Part shown: positions 50,688-59,266 of the stretch, one piece after another
Numbering within the stretch: the stretch's first letter is position 1
How the letters are laid out: the number at the start of each line of letters is the position of its first letter
Source: Streptomyces sp. NBC_00271
GTDB taxonomy: Bacteria > Actinomycetota > Actinomycetes > Streptomycetales > Streptomycetaceae
Direction: 5' to 3'
DNA length: 64,000 nt
Assembly: GCF_036178845.1 (NCBI RefSeq)
Contig: NZ_CP108070.1
Location: forward strand, 10,602,001-10,666,000
Translations under genes and position numbers: made by a program
Notes under the pieces: generated by a model
What the model saw: only the letters and a program-made list of their open reading frames with translations
What the model was told of the DNA's origin: nothing
Database searches by the model: none

Positions 50688-51905
50688 ATGTTCCGGCTCG
50701 ACACCGATCCCACGCTGCTGCTGGAGAGCGAGGAGCGGCGCCAACTCCGCGAGGTGCTGCGAGAACTGCTGAAGGAAACCTGCGGACCCGAAGAGGTCCG
50801 CAAGCAGGCGGCGGGGCCCCGCGGTCACGACCGGCTGTTGTGGGAACGGCTCGCGGGCGAGATCGGGGTACAGGCGCTCGCCGTCCCCGAGGAGTTCGGT
50901 GGCGCCGGCTACACCTTCGCCGAACTCGCCGTGGCTCTGGAGGAGACCGGGCGCGTGCTGTGCCCGGCGCCGCTGCTGCCGACCGTCGTACTGGCCGGGC
51001 ACACGCTCCTGCGAAGCGGTGACCGGCAGGCCTGTCAGCGCTGGCTGCCGGGGATCGCGGACGGCTCGCTCACCGCGACGGTGGCCGGATTCCCGCAGGC
51101 GGCGAACGTGACCGCCGAGCGCGGCGCCGGTGGCTGGGTGCTGCGCGGCGAGGCCGACTTCGTACTCGACGGGGAGGGGGCCGATCTGATCCTGGTCGCG
51201 GCCGAAGCGCCGGACGGCACGCGGCTGTTCGCCTGCGAACCGGACCACGGGACCGGGACTGGAACCAGGACCGGGACCGGGCCGGGTGTCGGTTCCGGGA
51301 CCTGTGAGCGGGTGGCCCGACGCGTCCTCGATCCCACGCGCCGGCAGGCGCTCGTACGCTTCCGGGGCACGCCCGCCGAGCCGGTCGGTGAGGCCGGACA
51401 GGCCGCCGCGATCGTGGCGGCGGTCCTGGACGCGGGGCGGGTGGCGCTGGCCGCCGAGCATGTGGGCGGATCGGCGCACGCGCTGGACGCCGTCCTCGAG
51501 TACGTCAGGCATCGAACCCAGTTCGGGCGGCCCATCGGGTCCTTTCAGGTGGTCAAGCACCGGCTCGCCGACCTCCTGGTCGACCTCGAAGGAGCGCGGT
51601 CCGCCTCGGCGTACGCGACGGCCTGCCTCGCGGGCGGGCGCGCGGAGTTGCCGGTGGCGGCTAGTTCGGCGGCCGTGGCCTGCTCCGGCGCCTATCGGCT
51701 GGCGACGGCGGAATACGTGCAGCTCCACGGAGGGATCGGCTTCACGTGGGAGCACCCCGCCCATCTCTATGTGCGCCGGGCCCGCGCCGACGAGGCGCTG
51801 TTCGGCACCGCCGACGACCATCGTCTGCGGCTGGCCGGGCTGCTGGGCCTCACCGGCCGTACGAACGGAGCGAGCCGTACGAACCGAGCGAGCCGTACGG
51901 ACTGA
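50688..51905 (+). CDS. Acyl-CoA dehydrogenase family protein (first of three)
   Basis: A 405-residue flavoprotein. Its features are IGVQALAVPEEFGGAGYTFAELAVALEETGR in the N-terminal helical domain, the middle beta-domain, and RVALAAEHVGGSAHALDAVLEYVRHRTQFGRPIGSFQVVKHRLADL in the C-terminal domain. The last helix has VQLHGGIGFTWEHPAHLYVRRA. It removes two hydrogens alpha,beta to a CoA thioester. It is unusual in carrying a repeat-expanded stretch GTGTGTRTGTGPGVGSGT near residue 185 and a repeated tail (RTNGASRTNRASRTD), both encoded by short tandem DNA repeats. Such half-size actinobacterial ACADs often work as heterotetramers (FadE26/27 type) with the one at 54314. Confidence 0.88.
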   Translation: MFRLDTDPTLLLESEERRQLREVLRELLKETCGPEEVRKQAAGPRGHDRLLWERLAGEIGVQALAVPEEFGGAGYTFAELAVALEETGRVLCPAPLLPTVVLAGHTLLRSGDRQACQRWLPGIADGSLTATVAGFPQAANVTAERGAGGWVLRGEADFVLDGEGADLILVAAEAPDGTRLFACEPDHGTGTGTRTGTGPGVGSGTCERVARRVLDPTRRQALVRFRGTPAEPVGEAGQAAAIVAAVLDAGRVALAAEHVGGSAHALDAVLEYVRHRTQFGRPIGSFQVVKHRLADLLVDLEGARSASAYATACLAGGRAELPVAASSAAVACSGAYRLATAEYVQLHGGIGFTWEHPAHLYVRRARADEALFGTADDHRLRLAGLLGLTGRTNGASRTNRASRTD

Positions 51906-51975
51906 GCGCCGGACCGTTTCGGGAATCGCTTACCCGTCCATTGACAGGGGCATCCAACGCCCACAGAATCAATAT

Positions 51976-51991
51976 GAATTCAGTTCAGTTT
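51976..51991. promoter_or_regulatory. Cluster operator directly before the enoyl-CoA hydratase
   Basis: Read on the minus strand it is AAACTGAACTGAATTC, which fits the consensus at all 16 positions. It ends immediately before the GGAGGAG ribosome site, 10 bases from the ATG. A bound protein would therefore cover the transcription or translation start of the nine-gene operon. Confidence 0.8.
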
Positions 51992-52001
51992 GGAGGAGCT
52001 C

Positions 52002-52790
52002 ATGGCAGTCGAAGACGAGATCCAGTTCGAGCGGGACGGCCACGTGGCACGGGTCTGGCTGAACCGGCCGCACAAGAAGAACTGCGTGACGGTGCCGATC
52101 CTCGACCGGCTGGACGAGATCATCACCGAGGTCGACGCCGACCCCGAGCTGCGCGTACTGGTGCTGCGCGGCAGGGGCAACACCTTCTGCTCCGGGTTCG
52201 ACCTGGACAGCCTCAAGGCCGACTTCGTCGGCAGGTCCAACGCGATCGACGTCGCCGTGAAGTCGGCGAAGGTCTGTGACCGGCTGTACTCGATGAAGAC
52301 CCCGTCGATCGCGGTCCTCGAAGGCCATGTCACGGCGGGCGGCTTCGAGTTGATGATCTCGTGCGACTTCGCGATCGCCGCGGACGACGCCCTGATCGGC
52401 GACTTCCACATCCGCCGAGCCCTGTTCGGCGGGGCCGGGCCGATCTACCGGGTGCCGCGCATGATCGGCGTCCGCAAGACGAAGGAGCTGATGCTCACCG
52501 GAAAGCTGCTGACCGGGGTCGAGGCCGCCGAGTTCGGTCTCATCAACTCCTCGGCGCCGGCCGACAAGCTGGACGCGACGGTCGAGGAGTTCGCCGACCA
52601 GCTCGTCGACAAGAGCCCGTTCACCATGTGGATCACCAAGATGACCATCGACCGGAGCCTGGACGCCGACATCCAGTCGCTCATGGTCATGGAGCACCTC
52701 GCGGTCGGTGTGATGCTCAACTCCGAGGACGCGGCGGAGGGCGTGTCGGCGTTCCTGGAGAAGCGGGAGCCGCAGTGGAAGGGGCGCTGA
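52002..52790 (+). CDS. Crotonase-family protein lacking one catalytic Glu
   Basis: A 262-residue crotonase. The oxyanion-hole parts are GNTFCSGFDLDSL (about 60-72) and LEGHVTAGGFELMISCDFAIAADDA (about 106-130). E116, equivalent to the first catalytic Glu of enoyl-CoA hydratase, is present. The second Glu position (usually GxPE) reads GDFHIRRAL, with H136 in place of Glu. It may therefore be an isomerase, hydrolase or retro-aldol crotonase rather than a simple hydratase. ATG at 52002 after GGAGGAG. First gene of a nine-gene operon whose members overlap or nearly touch. Confidence 0.9.
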   Translation: MAVEDEIQFERDGHVARVWLNRPHKKNCVTVPILDRLDEIITEVDADPELRVLVLRGRGNTFCSGFDLDSLKADFVGRSNAIDVAVKSAKVCDRLYSMKTPSIAVLEGHVTAGGFELMISCDFAIAADDALIGDFHIRRALFGGAGPIYRVPRMIGVRKTKELMLTGKLLTGVEAAEFGLINSSAPADKLDATVEEFADQLVDKSPFTMWITKMTIDRSLDADIQSLMVMEHLAVGVMLNSEDAAEGVSAFLEKREPQWKGR

Positions 52791-53146
52791 GCCCCCTGCC
52801 GGAGGCCGGGGGCCCGCTGCGTGGCTCCCGGTGCGCCGACTGCGCGGTGGCCGTCCACCCCGCCGACCCGTCGTGCCCGCGCTGCGGCGGACCGGCCGAG
52901 CCGGTCGTCCTCTCCGGTACGGGCACGCTGTGGACGTGGACCGTGCAGCGCCACGCGCCCAAGTCTCCGCCGTACGTCCAGCCCGCCGCCGGGTTCGAGC
53001 CGTTTGCTGTCGGCTATGTCGAACTTCCGGAAGGAGTAAGGGTGTTGGCCGTGCTCGACCTGCGTGCCGAGGACCTGAAGATCGGTATGCCGGTGACCGT
53101 CGCGGCGACGGACGGCGTTCCACGGGCCAGGGGAGTCGCCGTATGA
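52775..53146 (+). CDS. DUF35 OB-fold zinc-ribbon protein (acyl-CoA-binding partner)
   Basis: A 123-residue protein that starts with GTG inside the 3' end of the preceding gene (16-base overlap, GGGAG five bases upstream). The rubredoxin-like zinc ribbon is CADC...CPRC (about 20-36). The OB-fold follows, with TGTLWTWTVQRHAPKSPPYVQPAAGFEPFAVGYVELPEG. DUF35 proteins pair with thiolase-like enzymes, for example ChsH2 and the Ltp2 aldolase partner of steroid side-chain degradation and the acetone-carboxylase-like thiolases, and help bind CoA. Its stop overlaps the start of the thiolase gene by ATGA, strongly implying one complex. Confidence 0.88.
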   Translation: MEGALSPLPEAGGPLRGSRCADCAVAVHPADPSCPRCGGPAEPVVLSGTGTLWTWTVQRHAPKSPPYVQPAAGFEPFAVGYVELPEGVRVLAVLDLRAEDLKIGMPVTVAATDGVPRARGVAV

Positions 53147-54291
53147 CGACCGAAGAGGTGCTCGTGTGCGGTGCCGGAATCACCTCCTTCGCCCGCACGG
53201 AAGTGAGCGGCCGGCAGCTCGCCGTGCGGGCCGTGCGGGCCGCCCTGGCCGACGCGGGACTGCCCTGGTCCCGCGTCCGGGCGGCCTACGGCGGCAGCGA
53301 CGCGGCCGGCAACGCCGACACACTGGTGGCCGAACTCGGCCTGACCGGTGTGCCGTTCGTCAACGTCCGCAACGGCTGCGCGACCGGCGGCAGCGCCCTG
53401 GTCTCGGCGGTCAACGCGATCCGCTCCGGGGCGGCGGACGTGACCCTCGCCGTCGGCTTCGACAAGCACCCGCGCGGCGCCTTCGATCCACGGCCCGCCG
53501 ACTGGGGGCTCGACGAGGCCTACGGACGCGACGGGCTGATGGTGACCACCCAGTTCTTCGCCATGAAGATCCAGCGGTACATGCACGACCACGGGATCAC
53601 CGCCAGGACCCTGGCCCTGGTCGCGGAGAAGGCGTACGCGAGCGGGGCCCGCAACCCCCACGCCTGGCGGCGCACACCGCTCGACGCGGACGAGATCCTG
53701 GCCTCCGGCATGGTCAACGACCCACTGACCCGATACATGTTCTGCTCGCCCGGCCAGGGCGCCGTGGCGCTCGTCCTGTGCAGCCGTGCGGTCGCCCGTG
53801 AACTGGACGCGACCCCGGTCACGCTGCGGGCGGCCGTCGTCCGCACCCGGCGGTTCGGCTCCTTCGAGGTGTTCAGCCCCTGGGCGCCCGTAGGCACCCC
53901 GACCAGTGTCAGCGCCGACGCCGCGCGACTCGCCTTCGAGGAAGCCGGGCTGGGGCCGTCGGACATCGACGTGTGCCAGCTCCAGGACACCGAGAGCGGC
54001 GCCGAGGTGATGCACCTGGCCGAGTGCGGGTTCTGCGAGCACGGCGAGCAGGAGCGGCTCATCCCCGCCGGCGCGACCGCGCCGGGCGGCGCCCTGCCGG
54101 TCAACACCGACGGCGGCTGCATCGCCAATGGCGAACCCATCGGCGCCTCCGGCCTGCGCCAGGTCCACGAGATCGTCCAACAACTGCGCGGCCGTGCGGG
54201 CGAACGACAGCTGGCGGACCGCCCGTCGACAGGCTTCACCCATGTGTACGGGGCGCCGGGCGTCAGCGCCTGCACCGTACTGACCCGCTGA
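53143..54291 (+). CDS. Thiolase-superfamily protein (SCPx/Ltp2-like), His-to-Glu variant
   Basis: A 382-residue thiolase-fold protein. The nucleophile region NVRNGCATGGSALVSAVNAI holds C79. The usual C-terminal GHPIGASG motif reads NGEPIGASG, with E331 in place of the catalytic His. A later ending THVYGAPGVSACTVLTR lacks the canonical second Cys context. This pattern resembles the non-thiolytic lipid-transfer branch, where DUF35 partners support retro-aldol cleavage (Ltp2), more than classical thiolases. It probably splits a beta-hydroxy- or beta-keto-acyl-CoA in the pathway. It overlaps the DUF35 gene by four bases. Confidence 0.87.
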   Translation: MTTEEVLVCGAGITSFARTEVSGRQLAVRAVRAALADAGLPWSRVRAAYGGSDAAGNADTLVAELGLTGVPFVNVRNGCATGGSALVSAVNAIRSGAADVTLAVGFDKHPRGAFDPRPADWGLDEAYGRDGLMVTTQFFAMKIQRYMHDHGITARTLALVAEKAYASGARNPHAWRRTPLDADEILASGMVNDPLTRYMFCSPGQGAVALVLCSRAVARELDATPVTLRAAVVRTRRFGSFEVFSPWAPVGTPTSVSADAARLAFEEAGLGPSDIDVCQLQDTESGAEVMHLAECGFCEHGEQERLIPAGATAPGGALPVNTDGGCIANGEPIGASGLRQVHEIVQQLRGRAGERQLADRPSTGFTHVYGAPGVSACTVLTR

Positions 54292-54313
54292 GACCCCGTA
54301 CGGAAGGAGGAAC

Positions 54314-55525
54314 ATGAGCGGTATCCCCGAACCCGAGGAGTTCCGCGCCGCGGCCCGGCAATGGCTGACCGGTGTGGCGGCGGCGCGCGCCGACCGCCGG
54401 GAGTGGGGCCGTGGCGACGACTCGGTGGCCGTCTTCGAGAACTGGACCGAGGCGGAGGAGCGGGAACACACCGACCGGATACGGGACTGGGAGCGCACCC
54501 GCTTCGACCACGGCTGGGGCGCGCTGGACTGGCCACCGGAACATGGGGGACGCGAACTCCCGCCGTACTACGAGCAGTTGTACCGCGCCGAGGAATCCGG
54601 TTTCGACGTGCCCCGGCGCACCGAGGTCTTCCCGGTCACCCAGCAGCTCGTGGCCCCGGCGATCCGGATCTGGGGAACCGAGGAACAGCGGAGGCGCTGG
54701 CTGCGGCCCATGCTCCGCACCGACGAACTCGCCTGCCAGCTCTTCTCCGAGACCGAAGCCGGCTCCGACCTCGCCGCCGTCCGCACCCGGGCCGTCCGTC
54801 AGGATGACGGCTGGGTCCTGAGCGGTCACAAGATCTGGACCTCCGGCGCCCGCGTCGCCACCTGGGGCGTGGCCGTCTGCCGCAGCGACCCGGACGCGCC
54901 CAAGCACGCCGGCATCACCGTCTTCCTGGTCCGGATGGACGCGCCGGGCGTGGTCGTGCGGCCCATCCGGCAGATGACCGGCGGCTGCAGCTTCAGCGAG
55001 GTCTATCTGGACGACGTGTTCGTGCCGGACACCGATCGGCTCGGTCCGGTCGGCGAGGGCTGGCGGGTCACGCTGACCGTCCTCGCCGCCGAACGCCTCG
55101 ACTCCGGCGGCCTCGGCCTGGACAACGCCGACCGGGCCCTCGACCTCGCCCGGCACCTGCCCCGCCCGCTGACCGACGGCGAACAGCAGCGGTCCGCCGA
55201 CCTGTTCGTCCGCAGCCTGGTCCAGCGGCTCACCGGCCTGCGGGCCACGGCGGCGCTGGCCGCCGGACGCGCACCCGGCGCCGAGGCCTCGGTCGGCAAG
55301 CTCCACGCCACCGCCACCCTGCGCGCCACCACCGACCTCGTCCAACAGCTCCTCGGACCGCGCCTCGCCGCCGACACGGGGGAGTGGGGCACCTTCGCCT
55401 GGACCGAGCACCTGCTCGGCGCACCCGGCTACCGCATCGCGGGCGGCAGCGACGAGATCCAGCGGAACATCCTGGCCGAACGCGTGCTGGGACTGCCCAA
55501 GGAACCGAAGGCGGCGGGGCGTTGA
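54314..55525 (+). CDS. Acyl-CoA dehydrogenase family protein (second)
   Basis: A 403-residue ACAD. It has WGALDWPPEHGGRELPPYYEQLYRAEE, FSETEAGSDLAAVRTRAVRQDDGWVLSGHKIWTSGA (the flavin/substrate signature), MTGGCSFSEVYLDDVFVP, and the C-terminal GGSDEIQRNILAERVLGLPKEP. The layout matches the full-length FadE-type subunits of actinobacterial sterol and side-chain degradation. ATG at 54314 after GGAAGGAGG. Its stop overlaps the start of the phosphotransferase gene (TTGA). It should create an alpha,beta double bond, perhaps with the ACAD at 50688. Confidence 0.92.
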   Translation: MSGIPEPEEFRAAARQWLTGVAAARADRREWGRGDDSVAVFENWTEAEEREHTDRIRDWERTRFDHGWGALDWPPEHGGRELPPYYEQLYRAEESGFDVPRRTEVFPVTQQLVAPAIRIWGTEEQRRRWLRPMLRTDELACQLFSETEAGSDLAAVRTRAVRQDDGWVLSGHKIWTSGARVATWGVAVCRSDPDAPKHAGITVFLVRMDAPGVVVRPIRQMTGGCSFSEVYLDDVFVPDTDRLGPVGEGWRVTLTVLAAERLDSGGLGLDNADRALDLARHLPRPLTDGEQQRSADLFVRSLVQRLTGLRATAALAAGRAPGAEASVGKLHATATLRATTDLVQQLLGPRLAADTGEWGTFAWTEHLLGAPGYRIAGGSDEIQRNILAERVLGLPKEPKAAGR

Positions 55526-56490
55526 GCACCGCGACCGAGGTGACACGACTCGCCGCCCGGGTCCGCACTGGGCTCGCCGCCCGGCACCCGAACGAGCCCT
55601 TCGGCGATCTGCGCACCCTCCCCGGCGGCCACTCGGGACTCACCTACGCGATCAGCGCGGGCACCGGGGCGTACGTCGTCAAAGCCGTGCCCCCGGGGCA
55701 GCGGCCCGTCGGGCGCAACGACGTACTGCGCCAGGCCCGGATCCTGCGCGCCCTCGCCGGATCGCCGGTGCCCGTGCCGGAGGTCTTCGCCGTCGACGAG
55801 CGCGATCCGGCCTGGTTCGCCATGGAGTTCGTGACCGGAGAGGCGATCGAGCCCGTCCTCGACGAGCACCGCCTGGACCCGGAGCTGTGCCGCACACGGA
55901 TGCTGGCGCTGGCCGGTGTCCTGCGCGACCTGCACCGCACGCACTTCGACGGCGCCGAACCTCTGGATCCGGCGGCCGAGCTGGAGCGTTGGGCGCGGAC
56001 CATGCGTGCCGTACCGGCCCCACTGCGGCCGGGTGCCGAGGAGGTACTGGGCCTCCTGGCCGCCGGGATCCCCGAGAGCCTGCCGCCCGTGCTGATCCAC
56101 GGCGACTTCCGGCTCGGCAACGTGCTCTGCCGGGGCGAGCGCCCGTCCGCGGTCGTCGACTGGGAGATCTGGGGCCTGGGTGATCCGCGCGTCGACCTCG
56201 GCTGGTTCCTGCTCTTCGCCGACCACCGGAACTTCCCCCGGCTCGGCCGTGCCGTACCGGGCCTGCCCACCGAGGACGAACTGCTCACCCGCTATCTCGA
56301 CGGTCGCCCCGTACCCCCCGCCTTCGACTGGTTCCGCGCCCTGGCCCGCACCAAAATGGCCGCGATCATGGGCCACAACCTGCGCAGACACCGTGAGGGC
56401 AAGCACCACGACCCCGACCAGGAGCGGCTGCCGCCGACCATCGCGGCGATGATCCGCACGGCACGCGACATCCTCGCCCCACGGCTCTGA
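55522..56490 (+). CDS. APH-fold phosphotransferase, ACAD10/LvaA-like 4-hydroxyacyl-CoA kinase candidate
   Basis: A 322-residue aminoglycoside-phosphotransferase-fold kinase. The start is TTG at 55522, overlapping the previous stop by four bases. The nucleotide lobe has GHSGLTYAISAGTGAYVVKAVPPG. The catalytic loop is LIHGDFRLGNVLC (H193, D195, N200), and the Mg-binding loop VVDWEIWGLGDPRVDLGW. The same fold precedes the ACAD domain in human ACAD10/11 and is LvaA in Pseudomonas levulinate catabolism, where 4-hydroxyacyl-CoA is phosphorylated on the 4-hydroxyl. Here it directly precedes an ACAD10/11-type gene, so the same chemistry is inferred. Antibiotic resistance is unlikely. Confidence 0.85.
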   Translation: MSTATEVTRLAARVRTGLAARHPNEPFGDLRTLPGGHSGLTYAISAGTGAYVVKAVPPGQRPVGRNDVLRQARILRALAGSPVPVPEVFAVDERDPAWFAMEFVTGEAIEPVLDEHRLDPELCRTRMLALAGVLRDLHRTHFDGAEPLDPAAELERWARTMRAVPAPLRPGAEEVLGLLAAGIPESLPPVLIHGDFRLGNVLCRGERPSAVVDWEIWGLGDPRVDLGWFLLFADHRNFPRLGRAVPGLPTEDELLTRYLDGRPVPPAFDWFRALARTKMAAIMGHNLRRHREGKHHDPDQERLPPTIAAMIRTARDILAPRL

Positions 56491-56502
56491 AGGAGCGCCA
56501 CC

Positions 56503-57717
56503 ATGGATTTCGGACTCTCCCCGCGGACCGACGAACTCCGCACGCGCTTGGCCGCGTTCATGGAGGAGTACGTCGTGCCCGCCGAGGCCGTCTACGAGCG
56601 GCAGCTCGCCGAGGCCGACAACCCGCACGAACTACCGCCGGTCATGCGCGAGTTGAAGGAGAAGGCACGGGCGGAAAGCCTGTGGAACCTCTTCCTCGCC
56701 CACGGCGAATGGGGCGCAGGGCTCACCAACCTGGAGTACGCACCGCTCGCCGAGCTGGCCGGACGCTCGGTCATCGGCCCCGAGGTCTTCAACTGCTCCG
56801 CCCCCGACACCGGCAACATGGAACTGCTCGCCCTGTTCGGCACGCCCGAGCAGCAGGACCGCTGGCTGCGCCCCCTCCTCGCGGCCGAGATCCGGTCGTG
56901 CTTCGCCATGACCGAGCCGGAGGTCGCCAGCTCCGACGCGCGCAACATCCGTACCCGGATCACCCGTGACGGAGATGCCTATGTCGTCAATGGCCACAAG
57001 TGGTACACCTCCGGAATCCTCGACCCGGACTGCCGGCTGATCATCCTGATGGGCGTCACCGACCCGGACGCGCCCTCCTACCGGCAGCAGAGCATGCTGC
57101 TGATTCCACGCGACACCCCGGGCATCACCGTCCTGCGCGATCTGCCGATGTTCGGCTACACCGACCGCTGCGGCCACGGCGACGTGCTCTTCGAGGACGT
57201 ACGGGTGCCGGTGTCGTCGCTCCTCGGCGGCGAAGGGGAGGGATTCGCCCTGGCTCAGGGGCGGCTGGGGCCCGGGCGGATGCACTACGCCATGCGCGCG
57301 GTCGGGTTCGCCGAACGGGCGCTGGAGCTGATGTGCCGCCGGACCCTGACGCGTACCGCCTTCGGCGGCACGCTCGCCGAACAGGGCGTCGTACGCGAGT
57401 GGATCGCCCGCAGCCGCATCGAGATCGAGCAGCTGCGGCTGCTCGTCCTCAAGTCGGCCTGGTTGATGGACACCTCGGGCAACTCCGCCGCCCGTACCGA
57501 GGTCGCCGCCATCAAGGTGGCCGCCCTGGAGGTCGCCCACCGGGTGGTCGATCGCGCGGTTCAGGCCCACGGCGCGGCCGGGGTCAGCGACGACACCGTA
57601 CTCGCCCGGCTGTACGCCATCACCCGGGCGCTGCGGATCGCGGACGGGCCCGACGAAGTGCATCTGCGTACGGTCGCCCGCCGTGAACTGGCCAAATATC
57701 CCGAGGAGTCGGCATGA
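56503..57717 (+). CDS. ACAD10/11-type (LvaC-like) acyl-CoA dehydrogenase-fold protein
   Basis: A 404-residue protein with the distinctive ACAD10/11 signatures. These are SLWNLFLAHGEWGAGLTNLEYAPLAELAGRS, PEVFNCSAPDTGNMELLALFG, SCFAMTEPEVASSDARNIRTRI, and the ending GAAGVSDDTVLARLYAITRALRIADGPDEVHL. In the Lva pathway the equivalent protein converts 4-phosphoacyl-CoA to an enoyl-CoA by eliminating phosphate rather than by simple oxidation. ATG at 56503, 12 bases after the kinase gene; its stop overlaps the next SDR by ATGA. The kinase/ACAD pairing is the best functional clue in the cluster. Confidence 0.88.
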   Translation: MDFGLSPRTDELRTRLAAFMEEYVVPAEAVYERQLAEADNPHELPPVMRELKEKARAESLWNLFLAHGEWGAGLTNLEYAPLAELAGRSVIGPEVFNCSAPDTGNMELLALFGTPEQQDRWLRPLLAAEIRSCFAMTEPEVASSDARNIRTRITRDGDAYVVNGHKWYTSGILDPDCRLIILMGVTDPDAPSYRQQSMLLIPRDTPGITVLRDLPMFGYTDRCGHGDVLFEDVRVPVSSLLGGEGEGFALAQGRLGPGRMHYAMRAVGFAERALELMCRRTLTRTAFGGTLAEQGVVREWIARSRIEIEQLRLLVLKSAWLMDTSGNSAARTEVAAIKVAALEVAHRVVDRAVQAHGAAGVSDDTVLARLYAITRALRIADGPDEVHLRTVARRELAKYPEESA

Positions 57718-58490
57718 GCGCACGCGCACTGGACGGCAGGGTCGCCGTGATCACCGGGGGCTCGCGAGGGATCGGCCTGGGCATCGCCAAGGCCTGTCGT
57801 GAGGCGGGCGCCCATGTGGTGATCGCCGCGCGAAAGGCGGACGGACTCGCCGCGGCCCGCGCGGAGCTGCTGCGCGTCAAGGGCGACGGCGAGGTGCACG
57901 AGTTGGTCGCGAACGCGGGGGAGCCCGAGCAGGCCGAGCGGTGCGTCGCCGAGACCATGGCCCGGCTCGGACGGTTCGACGTCATGGTCAACAACGCGGC
58001 CACCAACCCGTACATGGGCGACCTGCTCGATCTCGACCTGGCGCGCGCGGAGAAGACCGTCCGGGTCAACCAGTACGGCATCATCGCCTGGACCCGCTGC
58101 GCCTGGCGGGCGTGGATGAGCGAGCACGGCGGAACGGTGATCAACATCGCGTCCGTCGGCGGCCTGGTCGTCGATCCGCACATCGGCTGGTACAACGCCA
58201 CCAAGGCGGCGATGCTGCACATGACCCGGCAGCTCGCGTACGAACTCGGGCCGCGCGTCCGGGTGAACGCGATCGCGCCCGGGCTGATCAAGACCGAGCT
58301 GGCCAGGGCCGTCTGGGAGCCGAGGGAACCGATCCTCACCGCGAGGCTGCCGCTGCGCAGGCTAGGCACGGTGGAGGACGTGGCCAACGCGGCGGTGTTC
58401 CTCGCCTCCGAGGCGTCGGCGTGGATGACCGGACAGACGCTGGTCCTGGACGGCGGGGCGACCGCGCTGCCGATCGGAGTGGAGGCATGA
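57714..58490 (+). CDS. Short-chain dehydrogenase/reductase (second)
   Basis: A 258-residue SDR with cofactor motif AVITGGSRGIGLGIAKACREAG (about 9-30) and VIAARKADGL, whose basic residue suggests NADP(H). Structural motif MVNNAATNPY. The catalytic Ser is in NIASVGGL and Tyr/Lys in GWYNATKAAMLHMTRQLA, with VNAIAPGLIKTELA after. It sits in the position of LvaD, the 4-oxoacyl-CoA reductase that makes the kinase substrate. It could thus interconvert a 4-keto and a 4-hydroxy group, or act on a ring alcohol. ATGA overlap on both sides. Confidence 0.92.
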   Translation: MSARALDGRVAVITGGSRGIGLGIAKACREAGAHVVIAARKADGLAAARAELLRVKGDGEVHELVANAGEPEQAERCVAETMARLGRFDVMVNNAATNPYMGDLLDLDLARAEKTVRVNQYGIIAWTRCAWRAWMSEHGGTVINIASVGGLVVDPHIGWYNATKAAMLHMTRQLAYELGPRVRVNAIAPGLIKTELARAVWEPREPILTARLPLRRLGTVEDVANAAVFLASEASAWMTGQTLVLDGGATALPIGVEA

Positions 58491-59266
58491 CCACCACGGC
58501 CGGCCCGGACCTGGCGACGGACCTGTTCTCGCTGCACGGCAGGACCGCCGTGGTGACCGGGGCCTCCTCGGGTCTGGGCGCCCGGTTCGCCGCCGTGCTG
58601 GCCGCGGCCGGTGCCACCGTGTTCGCCGCGGCGCGCCGCCCGGACCGGCTCAAGGAACTGGCCGACGGCGATCCCCGTATCCGCCCGGTCGTCTGTGACG
58701 TCTCCCGGGACGCGGACCGGGTGCGGCTGGTCGAGACCGTCCTGGAGCACGGCGGCGGCTTCGACGTGCTGGTCAACAACGCGGGGGCACCCGGATCCGT
58801 ACGCGCCGAGGACGAGAGCCCGGAGGACTTCGCCCACGTCCTCGACGTCAATCTCGTCGCTCCCTTCCACCTGGCCCGGCTGCTGGCCCAGGCTCCGTCC
58901 GCCCGTACGAAATCGGTTGTGAACGTGTCGTCCGTCCTCGGGCTGGTTTCCGGCGCCCCGCTGGGGGGTGCGGCCTACGCCGCCTCCAAGGCCGGGCTCG
59001 TCGGACTCACCCGTGAACTGGCCGGGCAGTGGGGCGGATCGGGGATACGGGTCAACGCGCTCGCCCCGGGCTGGTTCCGCTCCGAGATGACCGAAGGGCT
59101 GTTCGCCGACGAGCGGTCCCGACGCTGGGTCGAGCGCGGCACGATGCTCGGCAGGGGCGGCGAAGCGGGCGAACTGGACGGGGCGCTGCTCTTCCTGGCC
59201 TCGGACGCCTCTTCGTACTGCACCGGACAGGTGCTGACCGTGGACGGCGGGTGGACGGCACGATGA
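58487..59266 (+). CDS. Short-chain dehydrogenase/reductase (third)
   Basis: A 259-residue SDR with AVVTGASSGLGARFAAVLAAAGATVFAAARRPDRL (NADP-like basic residues). VLVNNAGAPG is the structural motif, and NVSSVLGLVSGAPLGGAAYAASKAGLVGLTREL contains the catalytic Ser, Tyr and Lys. NALAPGWFRSEMTEG and YCTGQVLTVDGGW close the fold. It resembles beta-ketoacyl or 3-hydroxyacyl-CoA oxidoreductases. The start ATG overlaps the previous stop and the stop overlaps the next ATG, so it is translationally coupled within the operon. Confidence 0.92.
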   Translation: MTTTAGPDLATDLFSLHGRTAVVTGASSGLGARFAAVLAAAGATVFAAARRPDRLKELADGDPRIRPVVCDVSRDADRVRLVETVLEHGGGFDVLVNNAGAPGSVRAEDESPEDFAHVLDVNLVAPFHLARLLAQAPSARTKSVVNVSSVLGLVSGAPLGGAAYAASKAGLVGLTRELAGQWGGSGIRVNALAPGWFRSEMTEGLFADERSRRWVERGTMLGRGGEAGELDGALLFLASDASSYCTGQVLTVDGGWTAR

